Of a stretch of DNA of 36,988 nucleotides, positions 29,280 to 36,988 are shown in pieces. Positions within the stretch are counted from its first letter, which is position 1. Each line of letters begins with the position of its first letter. This stretch comes from a bacterium. Its GTDB lineage: Bacteria > Patescibacteriota > Gracilibacteria > Absconditabacterales > Absconditicoccaceae. The DNA lies in the NCBI GenBank assembly GCA_023245855.1, contig JAHFJL010000002.1:1-36988 (forward strand). Reading direction: 5' to 3'. The notes below the pieces were generated by a model. That model worked only from the letters and a program-made list of their open reading frames with translations. It did no database searches and had not been told where the DNA came from. Made by a program: the position numbers and the translations under genes.

Positions 29280-31740
29280 AGAAAATCTCTTTGTCGACCA
29301 ATTCTCTCTTGGTTCCCCATTTGAGTGCAGAAATCTGTTTCATGATTTCTACTTTTTCTGGTATATTCAAAATAGGATCATTATATGGTACTCTTGTCAT
29401 AAAACTGAATGGTCTAGTTGGTTGGTTGTTGACTACTATTTTTGCTGCAGATCTGAAGGTATCTCCGTTTATTAGATCTGATGCTGAAAATTCTGGTCAC
29501 ATCTCTTTTTCCAAAAATTCTGCATCGGTAGGTCATACTTTGTGAAAGAAAAAATTTCCTACGTTACCGAAAATCGTTTTGGAAAGATCTAAATCTCATC
29601 CCAATCATTTTTGGTTGAGCTGATCAATATATTGATGCGCTAATACTAGTCCTAGCTTATATTTTCTGGCTTCAGATAGGATGCTTTCGATAGATTTGGA
29701 TACGTAATTTTGGAACTCATCGATGTAGAGAAAAAAAGGTGTTCTGTCTTTTGGATCGAGACTTGCTCTTTTGAGTGCTGAAAGCTTCAATTGCATCGCT
29801 ACCATCCTTCCTATCAGTTTACTGTTGTCTTCTCCTACAAGACCTTTTGAAAGATTTACGAGAATCACTTTCTTTGAATTCATCGCATCGAAGAAGTTGA
29901 AGGATGAAGTTGGTTGTCCGATAATATTTCTGACATAGGTACCTGTTGTAAATGGTCAAAATTTTGCTTGGATAAATGGTATGATTTCCGCTTTTTCTCT
30001 GTCTCCCATTTTCTTGTACGTCTTGTTCCATCGGGCAGCGATGATCGGATTTTTTACGTTTCTGATTTTGCTTTCGGCGAATGCATCATCAGTAAAGAGT
30101 CTCATGATATCTATAAGAGTTCCTCATTCTGGTTGTTCCATCAATAAGAAACATGCATTACGGAAGTAATCCTGGATACGCGGTCAGAATATCTCTTCTC
30201 CATACATTGAAACAAACATCTCTACGAGATCACTTGTCACAACATCTCTTTCGTCGTCATTTTCTGTACCATCCAATGGATTGAAGGCGATCGGATAATC
30301 GGTATTCGCAAGGTCAAAATAAATCAGATCATCTATTCTTTCTTTTGGATAATGTTTCATAACGAATTCTACCAAATCTCCATGGGGATCTATTGCGCAA
30401 AATCCATTTCCTAATCTGATATCTTCCAAGAGTGATGTAAGCATAAGCGTGGATTTTCCAGAACCTGTTTGCCCGATAATATACATATGTCTAAATCTAT
30501 CGTCATTATTGGTCATTATTTTCACTTCTTTTTTGATGCCTGCATAGGTGTTGTATCCCAACATTATGCCTTCTGTCGGCAGATTGTCTGGTGCTGGTAC
30601 GATCTTGTATTTTTGTCGGCTGATGCGGGGATTCCTATTGAACTTTGCGTTAGGGATATGGATGATAGAGGAGAGTTCTTTGATGCTGAGAATCATCTTT
30701 CTGTTCCAGTTTTTGAGATTGCTTATCATGCCGTTGTCTGTTCGGAATGACCTGTTGATAAACTCTTTTGCAAAGGTTTGTATTTTTTTTGTCCTTTTGA
30801 ATTTTAAGGCGTTGAGTCCGATATAATTGTATTGGCTGCATGATCTTGCAAGATCGTCTATGATCCTTTCGGGTCTATGCGAATCCGGCGATGTCACCAA
30901 CGCTCTGATCTTTACTGAAAATATCTCATCGTCTTCTTTTTTATCGAGATCGGATGATTGTTGTTGGGTGAGGTCGTTTTTTTTCTTGTCGTCGTCTTTG
31001 TTTGCATCTTTATCGCTGCTTCCCGCAACCCCTTTTCGGATATCTTTGAGGAGCATTCCCATAAATCATTTATTTTTTCCTTCTTTTATTTTTTTTGATT
31101 CTTTCCTGAGCTCTTTGAGCGCATTTTCATCAAGCGGAGAAATAAGCACCTGCAGGCACATCTTCTCGTCCGTAAATACTTTGGAATATGCTGAAAGTAT
31201 GCTATCCATAGGATCAGCTTCAAATGTTTCGTATGTTTTGATCGGGTATGCATTGTCTTTTGCTAAGACGAATTCGCCTCCTGCCATATATTTCCCAGCT
31301 TCAAGCAGCTTAGGTTGATCGATGCTATCTACTACTGCACCTATATAAAATGATGAAATCAATTTTTCCATCGTCTCTACATGTTCTTCCGGGACACCCA
31401 TGATGAACTTGATTAGCTCTTTTTCGATCAGCATTTCCATACTGATATAATTGTTTCCGAATTTCTTATGTTTCCGTTTATCTTCAAATATCGCATAAAA
31501 ATTCTTATATACCTGGTTCATAATCTGGAGATTCTGTTTCATGTCTTTTATAGTATCTCATCCTTCGTCTCATCACTTCGTCGTAACGCTTTTCGGGATT
31601 TTGATCTGCAAATATTTTATTTTTTTCGCTTGTTGCTGTCTGTGGGTTTTTGCCATAGAAGAAAATATTGATTGTATCAAGATGGATACTATCAACCATA
31701 ATCCTAGTGCTATGATAATGAGTATAAGAAGGTTGCTCAT
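29263..31740 (-). CDS. Membrane-anchored VirD4/TraD-like T4SS coupling ATPase
   Basis: This single 825-aa frame joins pieces interrupted by UGA Gly at 31066, 30184, 29605 and elsewhere. It starts with a TM helix (MSNLLILIIIALGLWLIVSIL). About 200 cytoplasmic residues follow, then a charged linker (KDANKDDDKKKNDLTQQQS). The RecA-like motor has Walker A IIGQTGSGKST (~421) and FCAIDPHGDLVE, then FNPLDG, FGPRIQDYFRNA, and Walker B FFLYIDEFQNYV (~667) with ARKYKLGLVLAHQYI. This is the VirD4/TraD family that feeds DNA or protein to type IV systems. Here it stands without relaxase or mating-pore genes, and CPR genomes often carry such lone members. Stop is TAG. It overlaps the convergent 28536 gene by 17 bp. 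Confidence 0.88.
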
Positions 31741-31956
31741 ACGTTTTTAATTCGCTAAAACCGTTAAACGGTCTGTAGATAATTATAGCTAATATCCTAT
31801 AAAATGCAAATTTTGTCTTCGTATTTTCTGCTTATATTCCCTCTTTCTCTACCAAAAATAGAAAAATGATGCCAAATATGCGTTTGAAAACAAATCTTGT
31901 TGTTTGTATGAATTTTGCTATATATGCTCTATATTTTTTTATTTTTTGCAAACGAT

Positions 31957-32898
31957 ATGCTGTTAGCGTGAAAAGAATTGTCTCTCCAGCTCAAAGACCA
32001 TCTTATCAAGAAAAGAGCTCAATTGTTCGGTGATAGAAAGGCATATGTAGCTATCATCTTTCTTGGTGATGATTTTTCATCTGCGACCTATGTGAAACAT
32101 AAGAAAGCGTACGGAGAATCGATAGGATTGCCTGTGGTTGTTTTTGGTCAGAATCATGTAGCTGAATATGATAGGAATCAGGTATCTCGTTATGATGATG
32201 TGAGCATTTATGTTAATCAGAATTATGATACCATATTCAAGGTCATGGAACTCATCAAATACCTCAATCAAGATGATGATTGTGTAGGTATTATCGTCCA
32301 ATTACCGCTTCCTGATACTTTCAAGGAGTATAAAACAGATATGCTGGCTGCTATCACGCCTACCAAAGATCTTGATGGGTTGGGCGGTGTAATCTCTGGT
32401 TTGGCTTCAATCGATCTGATAGATTTTTCTCATGCAACACCAAAAGCTGTCCTCTATTTGCTCGATAATTACAATCTTTGAGCAATGAAATGAAAGACAG
32501 TATCCATTATCTGACAAAGCAATATCGTAGGCAAACCCTTGATTCTAGAGTGCATCAAAAGAGGAGCGACCGTAGCGTCATTCAATCAAGATAATTCGTT
32601 GGAAGAAATCAAAACGATGACTAAACAGTCAGATTATATCATTTCTTGTACCGGTAAAATCCATCTTATCGATGCGAGTTTCCTGCGTGATGATAGATCA
32701 CAGATTGTCATCGATGTAGGATATGGGCATAAAGACGGCAAACCTGTCGGTGATGTGGATATCGAAGCTATCAAAGATAAAGTTGCTGCATATACTCCCG
32801 TTCCTGGGGGCATAGGACCTCTTACTGTGGCGTGTCTGTTCGATAATGTATTCACTTTGCAGGCTTATCAAGATGTTTTAAAGCCATATAAACTCTAA
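31957..32898 (+). CDS. folD: Bifunctional methylene-THF dehydrogenase/cyclohydrolase FolD
   Basis: The 313-aa protein interconverts 5,10-methylene- and 10-formyl-THF using NADP+. Visible motifs are SSATYVKHKKAYGESIG (catalytic Lys region), GIIVQLPLP, TPTKDLDGLGG, HATPKAVLYLL, the Rossmann segment VSIIGQSNIVGKPLILECI, and VPGGIGPLTVACL. UGA glycines occur in NLGAMKGKTVSIIGQSN, where other FolDs have GxxxxViGRS. It is about 25 residues longer than E. coli FolD. The chosen ATG (31957) includes the conserved first helix, with a UGA Gly at codon 5. It supplies formyl donors for purine and fMet synthesis. Confidence 0.94.
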
Positions 32899-32993
32899 AA
32901 ATAATTTGAAATTTATAATTTTAAATTTGAAAATAGTAGCAATTAAATGTTTTTAAATTGTACATTCTAAATTTTAAATTCAAAATTAAATTT

Positions 32994-34061
32994 ATGGTAT
33001 ATGATGTGCTAATTATTTGATGAGGTGCTTCAGGACTATTCTGTTCCTTATTTTTGCCGAAGGAGCTCAAAAAATGTATTATAGAAAAGACGGATAAACT
33101 CGGTTCTAAGGTTCTGCTTTCTGGAGGAGAAAGATGTAATCTCACCAATCTTAATCTCAATCAAAATCCTGAACTTTATTATGTCGGTCAATCCCTTAAA
33201 TCTTTGCCGTCCCTTTTTCATCAATTCGGACCTGAAGATATGATCGCTTATTTGCATGAGCATGGTATCGAAACCAAAATCGAAGCAAATGGCAGAGTGC
33301 TGCTCAAGAGCTGAAAAGCTAAAGAAATCGTAGAGTTTCTTGTCAATCAATCAAAAAATAATGATACTGAATTTCTGCTCAATCACGAAGTCATCTCTGT
33401 GACCATCGCTGATACTCATACGTTTGTAATCACTACGTCTGCAGGCGTGTATTCGGCTAAGCAAGTCATCGTAGCGAGCTGAGGGATGACATATCCGCAA
33501 ATAGGTGCGAGCCCGTTCGCATATGAGATTGCTGAACAGCTATGACTTAGCATCTCTTCTCCTCATGGTGCTTTGTGTGGCATAGAAACTAAGGAAGATC
33601 TTTCTATGTTGTCGTGAAATACCGTTCAGACAACCCTTGCTTTGTATGCTAACAATAAAGTGGCCTATGCAACAAAATGATCTTTGTTGTTCACTCATCG
33701 AGGACTCAGTGGTCCGATAATCTTTGATGCTACTCTCTATATAGATCAAAATGTTTCCAAATATTCTCTGCAATGCAATTTCGATCTTGCTGGTACCAGC
33801 AAAAAAGTCATCCAGAAATTCAAGCTCAGTCCTGGAGATACTATCCGTGATTTTCGTATCAAAGCCTTGAGATCTATCCAAGAGGCGAAAGTCTCCGTAT
33901 GATGAATTTTATTGAAAGACCTTGATCAATCATTCCAATCTAAAATCATTCCCTGACTTTATTTTTTGGGAGAGACTCTCGATATTACCTGAAAGACTTG
34001 AGGATTTAATCTTCAATGGGCGTGGACGAGTGCATATGTTTGTGCTAAGAAATTTAACTAA
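32994..34061 (+). CDS. HI0933-like flavoprotein (NAD(P)/FAD-dependent oxidoreductase)
   Basis: The 355-aa protein has an N-terminal dinucleotide-binding fold MVYDVLIIGGGASGLFCSL, in which the first two of three glycines are UGA, followed by EKTDKLGSKVLLSGGERCNLTN, the signature of the HI0933/YhiN (BaiN-like) family. Further motifs are GRVLLKSGKAKEIVEFL, VIVASGGMTYPQIGAS, LLFTHRGLSGPIIF and GLYFLGETLDITGKTGGFNLQWAW (FAD closing motif). The reaction of this family is uncertain. UGA use is very high. It follows folD by 95 bp and ends in TAA just before repeat B4. Confidence 0.92.
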
Positions 34062-34097
34062 CAACTCATAGTTAATATCTAACAACGATTGAATTTT

Positions 34098-34300
34098 TTT
34101 TCCTTCGGAGACATACTTTTGGCATACCCCCAAAAGTACGCAAAAAGGCTTTTTTTTTCGCCATTAAAAGCAATATCATGGAGTATGTATATCATGATTA
34201 TTTACATATCCCTTAGTCCTGCCTTACGGCAAACGGACTTACGGGATGATACGCTCGACCTACTTTTTACGCTGGTGGAATAATGGCTCGAATTCTAATA
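34098..34300. repeat. Interspersed structured repeat, family B, copy B4 (diverged)
   Basis: H1 TACTTTTGG/CCAAAAGTA (34114-34138), GCAAAAAGGC, CGCCATTAAAAGCAATATCATGG, H3 TGCC-ttac-GGCA (34220-34231; other copies TGTC-taac-GACA), AAACGGA, then GGGATGATACGCTCGACC and GGCTCGAATTCTAA. This is the most diverged B copy, and the loss of sequence identity preserves H1 and H3. Confidence 0.8.
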
Positions 34301-34312
34301 TATTAAAATAAA

Positions 34313-34346
34313 AAAATAGCTGAATTGACAGCTATCTCTTTTTTTT
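34313..34346. terminator. Hairpin terminator, mainly for corA
   Basis: ATAGCTG-aattga-CAGCTAT. On the minus strand the stem is followed by TTTTTTTATTTT, just after the CorA-like stop. On the plus strand TCTCTTTTTTTT follows. Confidence 0.85.
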
Positions 34347-34353
34347 ATTGTGT

Positions 34354-35286
34354 TTACTTCTTTAAGAAATATCTACGTAAAAGATAATAGGTTATACCTG
34401 CTAATGCGAGACACAATATAATAAATAGCGGATAGGATATTCGATAATTGGCTGCGCCTCCTGTCATTCCGCTTCGTTCGGACATTCCTCCGATACCCGC
34501 AATCAAGGTCAATGGCATGAAAATCGCATTAACAAAAGTCAATCTTGTTACACTATTGTTATTTTTGATCCCTATGAGCGTGTTGTATGCTGACATCAGT
34601 GAATCATTTTTTTCTGTCAGAATGTTGATAGTATTGATGATTTTGGAAAGTTTTACTTTCAGGTTATTGAAGTACACATTGAGATGTTTTTCATGGTTTT
34701 CTCTTACGTGATCTATGAGGTCGTCAATGATATTTTTTTGTGAAAGAAAATTGTGTCTGATAGTAATCTTATTGAAATCTTCTTTGATCAGATCGTTTAC
34801 AATATCGTCTTCTATCTTTTTTTCGGCGATATCGTTTTGGATTTCAAGGAGTTTTTGTGAAGAGTATGCTAACGATTTCATCGTCTTATCGTAAAATGAG
34901 TCGATGATTCTGTATAATATATAGTAAGGTGATGCTTTATACGATCCTTTCATCTTTTCTGCTTCCTTGCTGAATTTTTCAAACATATCACTAAAACTTG
35001 TGGATTCTAATCCGGTCGTGGTGATAATATAGTTGTCGCCTATGATCACGTCCAATTCATTCAAAAGATATCTTCCTTTTTCTGGTTGATATTTTGTGAA
35101 GGTAAGCGCCAGAAAAAAATGCTTATCATTTTTTTCTATCTTGGAGTGTGCGTTGACTCCCAACAGATCATTGGTCATCATTTCATGAAATTCATATTCT
35201 TGAGCCAATTTTTTGATAGAATCTTCTTGATTCGGTTCTTGGATATAAATCCATTGCGTTGTTCCTATTTGGAGTGTCTTTTGCAT
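34354..35286 (-). CDS. CorA-like divalent cation channel
   Basis: The 310-aa protein has the CorA layout: a cytoplasmic alpha/beta domain (IIGDNYIITTTGL), the long stalk helix (LSQKNIIDDLIDHVRENHEKHL, VKLSKIINTINILTEKND), TM1 LTFVNAIFMPLTLIAGIGG, and TM2 YPLFIILCLALAGITYYLL followed by a basic RRYFLKK. The pore signature normally GMN reads GMS (GGMSERSG, about residues 266-268). Mg2+/Co2+ transport is the family role, and selectivity may differ. All 14 glycines use GGN and none UGA, unlike neighbours. Ends in TAA. Confidence 0.9.
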   Translation of the reverse strand: MQKTLQIGTTQWIYIQEPNQEDSIKKLAQEYEFHEMMTNDLLGVNAHSKIEKNDKHFFLALTFTKYQPEKGRYLLNELDVIIGDNYIITTTGLESTSFSDMFEKFSKEAEKMKGSYKASPYYILYRIIDSFYDKTMKSLAYSSQKLLEIQNDIAEKKIEDDIVNDLIKEDFNKITIRHNFLSQKNIIDDLIDHVRENHEKHLNVYFNNLKVKLSKIINTINILTEKNDSLMSAYNTLIGIKNNNSVTRLTFVNAIFMPLTLIAGIGGMSERSGMTGGAANYRISYPLFIILCLALAGITYYLLRRYFLKK

Positions 35287-35289
35287 AAT

Positions 35290-35352
35290 ATATAAGGTAG
35301 AAGGTGAAAGGTGAAAGGGACATGGGACAAGGTGAAAGTTACAAGTTACAAG
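35290..35352 (+). repeat. Purine-rich simple repeat
   Basis: Units such as AGGTGAAAGG, GGGACAAGG and GTTACAAG, like those after alr, lie in the CorA upstream region. The remaining 35353-35665 sequence is AT-rich and contains the promoter below. I see no gene there. Confidence 0.6.
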
Positions 35353-35558
35353 GGTATAATCTTATATTTTCTAATAGTTCTTTAATTAAGTATATCTAGA
35401 AATAATCTCCTGTCAAATTTTTGAGACTGATTTTTGTTGATTTTGCGTTGTTTGATAACTGTTAGTTTGCAATGAAATATAAAAAACTATGATTGTAAAT
35501 ACAAAAATGGGTGTTTTCTTATTTTACCGCAAAAAATATTTCATCTGATACTATTCTT

Positions 35559-35587
35559 TTGATTTGTTCTTCGTTTTGGGGTATACT
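35559..35587 (+). promoter_or_regulatory. Putative promoter of the 35666 gene
   Basis: TTGATT (35559-35564), 17-nt spacer, TATACT (35582-35587). Confidence 0.55.
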
Positions 35588-35665
35588 TATATTACACAAA
35601 CGACTCAACCATAAAACGTTGAAGCGTTTACATGAAAATCATTTACCTTATTATTCGTTATTATT

Positions 35666-36109
35666 ATGGAAAACTTCAATTCTAAACTTTCAAGTGAATC
35701 AATTCGCAATGTAAATGCACTTATTCAAAAGATCGAAGGTGTTTGTAAAAACATTGAATCAAGTCTCGCTCTATGTCTTGAACTTAGTGGAGATTCTGTA
35801 GCAGATTTTAGCATAACTACTGCAAACAAGGTAGAATCTGAATTTGTTGATAGAGTTGTCCTCAATATAGATAAAATCAAAAATCATCTTCAAGACCTAA
35901 AAAAAGCGTTAAGCAAAAAAGTCATCAGCGATGGTTCTGATATCCAAAAAATCATTTGATCACTTCAAGAAACCTCTGATACTTTACAGACATTCTTGCT
36001 TACTAATAATTTCTTCAATACTACCTTCCAATTGCCTGTTATGGAAATCCAAGCAGCAATCGATCAGATCTTTGAGCATGTATCATTGTTAGAATACGCT
36101 CACTCTTAA
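35666..36109 (+). CDS. Small helical protein of unknown function
   Basis: This 147-aa protein starts MENFNSKLSSESIRNVNAL. It is all-helical with heptad-like stretches (LIQKIEGVCKNIESSLALCL, VVLNIDKIKNHLQDLKKAL, MEIQAAIDQIFEHVSLLEY) and contains two Cys. There is no TM segment. One UGA Gly occurs at 35957 after QKII. It has its own promoter and terminator, so it is a single-gene unit. No family was recognised. Confidence 0.75.
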
Positions 36110-36138
36110 TAGTTTAGCGGTCTTTGAAAATATATAAT

Positions 36139-36176
36139 TGAAAAAATCTCTCGGTATATCCGTAGGGATTTTTTTT
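36139..36176 (+). terminator. Terminator of the 35666 gene
   Basis: AAAAAATCTCTCGG-tatat-CCGTAGGGATTTTTTTT: a paired stem with a G-U/mismatch middle and a T-run. Confidence 0.8.
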
Positions 36177-36988
36177 ATTTCTGACTCCAAACAACTTTCT
36201 GCTCGCCATTCACTTCTTTAAATTCCTTGGCTATTACCTTTATCTTATCACCGATGTTGTAGAATTTTTTTCGTTCTACTCCCGTTGGTGCGACAATAAA
36301 ATTTTTGTGCAACAATCATTCTACTCCTTTGACGGTAACGAACATTCCATAATTGTAACTAAGTTTGATATATCCGTCATATTCTTTTCCGATCTTGATA
36401 TCTTTGATGCTGAATACTCATTCGCTCGATTCAGTTTCAGTGCTTGGAGCGGGTTTTGAAGCTGAGACAACGGATTTTACTGGAGTTCAAACTGGTTTTC
36501 ATGTTGTACTTGTCGTGGTTGTTGCAGCTGGTGCCGGCGCTGCTGTAGGAGTTCATCATTTTATTTTTTCTATTTTAGCGATATTTGGACAGAACTTGAG
36601 ATAATTTTGTTTTACAATGCCTGCTTGTTTGTAGATTGCTTCTAGTTGCTGGAGTGTATCAGCCTTATTTCCTATCCATATCATCAAGGGTCCTCCGTTG
36701 TTTTCTATCTGGATGGTCTGATGTTGGTAGATATCAACATGTACAGGGATATCTTTCCCTTCTAGGGTGACTTTGCTGCCTGCTTCGTATTTGAGATTTG
36801 CTTGATCGGTGAGTCCTTTGGGTTTGGTATACCAAATCGCTTTGTGTGAATAATGCTCTATATCGAAAATGATTGCGTCCGGTTCTTCACCGTCAATCGC
36901 AAATTCTGTAAAATATGAAGTATGCTGTTCGATAAAGAGATCATGCAGATTCTCCATCTCTTCTTCAGTCACTCCCAATGCTTCAAGT
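36175..36988 (-). CDS. S1-domain RNA-binding protein (3' part, runs off right edge)
   Basis: The frame is open to the edge (271 codons seen, ending TAA), with no start codon fitting the conserved reading. The visible part has an unassigned alpha/beta region (ENLHDLFIEQHTSYFTEFAI, ANLKYEAGSKVTLEGKDI, ENNGGPLMIWIGNKADTL), then a low-complexity Ala/Pro/Thr linker (TPTAAPAPAATTTTSTTG) and a C-terminal S1 barrel: IKIGKEYDGYIKLSYNYGMFVTVKG, EGLLHKNF, FYNIGDKIKVIAKEF. S1 domains bind RNA, and the location suggests translation or RNA turnover. The parent protein is not recognised. Several UGA glycines occur in the linker and S1 domain. Confidence 0.7.

Overview
The window comes from an AT-rich bacterium that reads UGA as glycine (translation table 25). 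This points to the Patescibacteria/CPR lineages Gracilibacteria (BD1-5/GN02) or Absconditabacteria (SR1). Under the standard code almost every conserved gene here looks broken. With UGA = Gly they become full length, and the recoded codons fall on invariant glycines: the DnaA start of AAA+, the first P-loop of ClpC, the GGGASG motif of a flavoprotein, GGGFP of RsmG and the HGG of a ZIP transporter. Every gene I closed ends in TAA or TAG. All coordinates below assume this code.

Layout. (1) 1-2.1 kb: the 5' part of a repeat-built secreted surface protein (minus) and a small anchored protein. (2) 2.2-6.0 kb, plus strand: a minimal SufB/D-core protein, a vWA membrane protein, a small membrane protein with a 24-bp tandem repeat at its 3' end, and dnaA. 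(3) 6.4-9.5 kb, minus: a three-gene operon of unrecognised proteins behind a near-consensus promoter. (4) 10-12.6 kb: clpC. (5) 13-15 kb, plus: alanine racemase and a ZIP metal transporter. (6) 15-21.6 kb, mostly minus: a membrane protein, rsmG, greA, an HPF-like protein, a Nudix hydrolase, hrcA, and an FtsE/LolD-type ATPase. (7) 21.8-28.5 kb: pheS, a coiled-coil protein, a GT4 glycosyltransferase, an RseP-type site-2 protease and TatD. (8) 28.5-37 kb: an 825-aa membrane-anchored VirD4-like ATPase, folD, a HI0933-type flavoprotein, a CorA-like channel and an S1-domain protein cut by the right edge.

Most genes are housekeeping: replication initiation, translation and transcription fidelity, proteolysis and heat-shock control, one-carbon metabolism, cell wall. 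They are mixed with lineage-specific membrane or coiled-coil proteins. HrcA and ClpC both occur, and a perfect half of the HrcA operator lies upstream of clpC.

The most unusual content is between genes. Two interspersed repeat families fill most long gaps, always on the + strand: family A (4 copies, about 90-195 bp) and family B (4 long copies and 1 short one). Both fold into several hairpins, and the copies differ by paired changes that keep the stems and by gain or loss of whole hairpin modules. They look like undescribed structured RNA or DNA elements. There are also a ~240-bp heptamer array, a 9-bp array and short hairpins ending in a CCCTACA-type tail. I saw no tRNA, rRNA, CRISPR array, transposase or convincing oriC.
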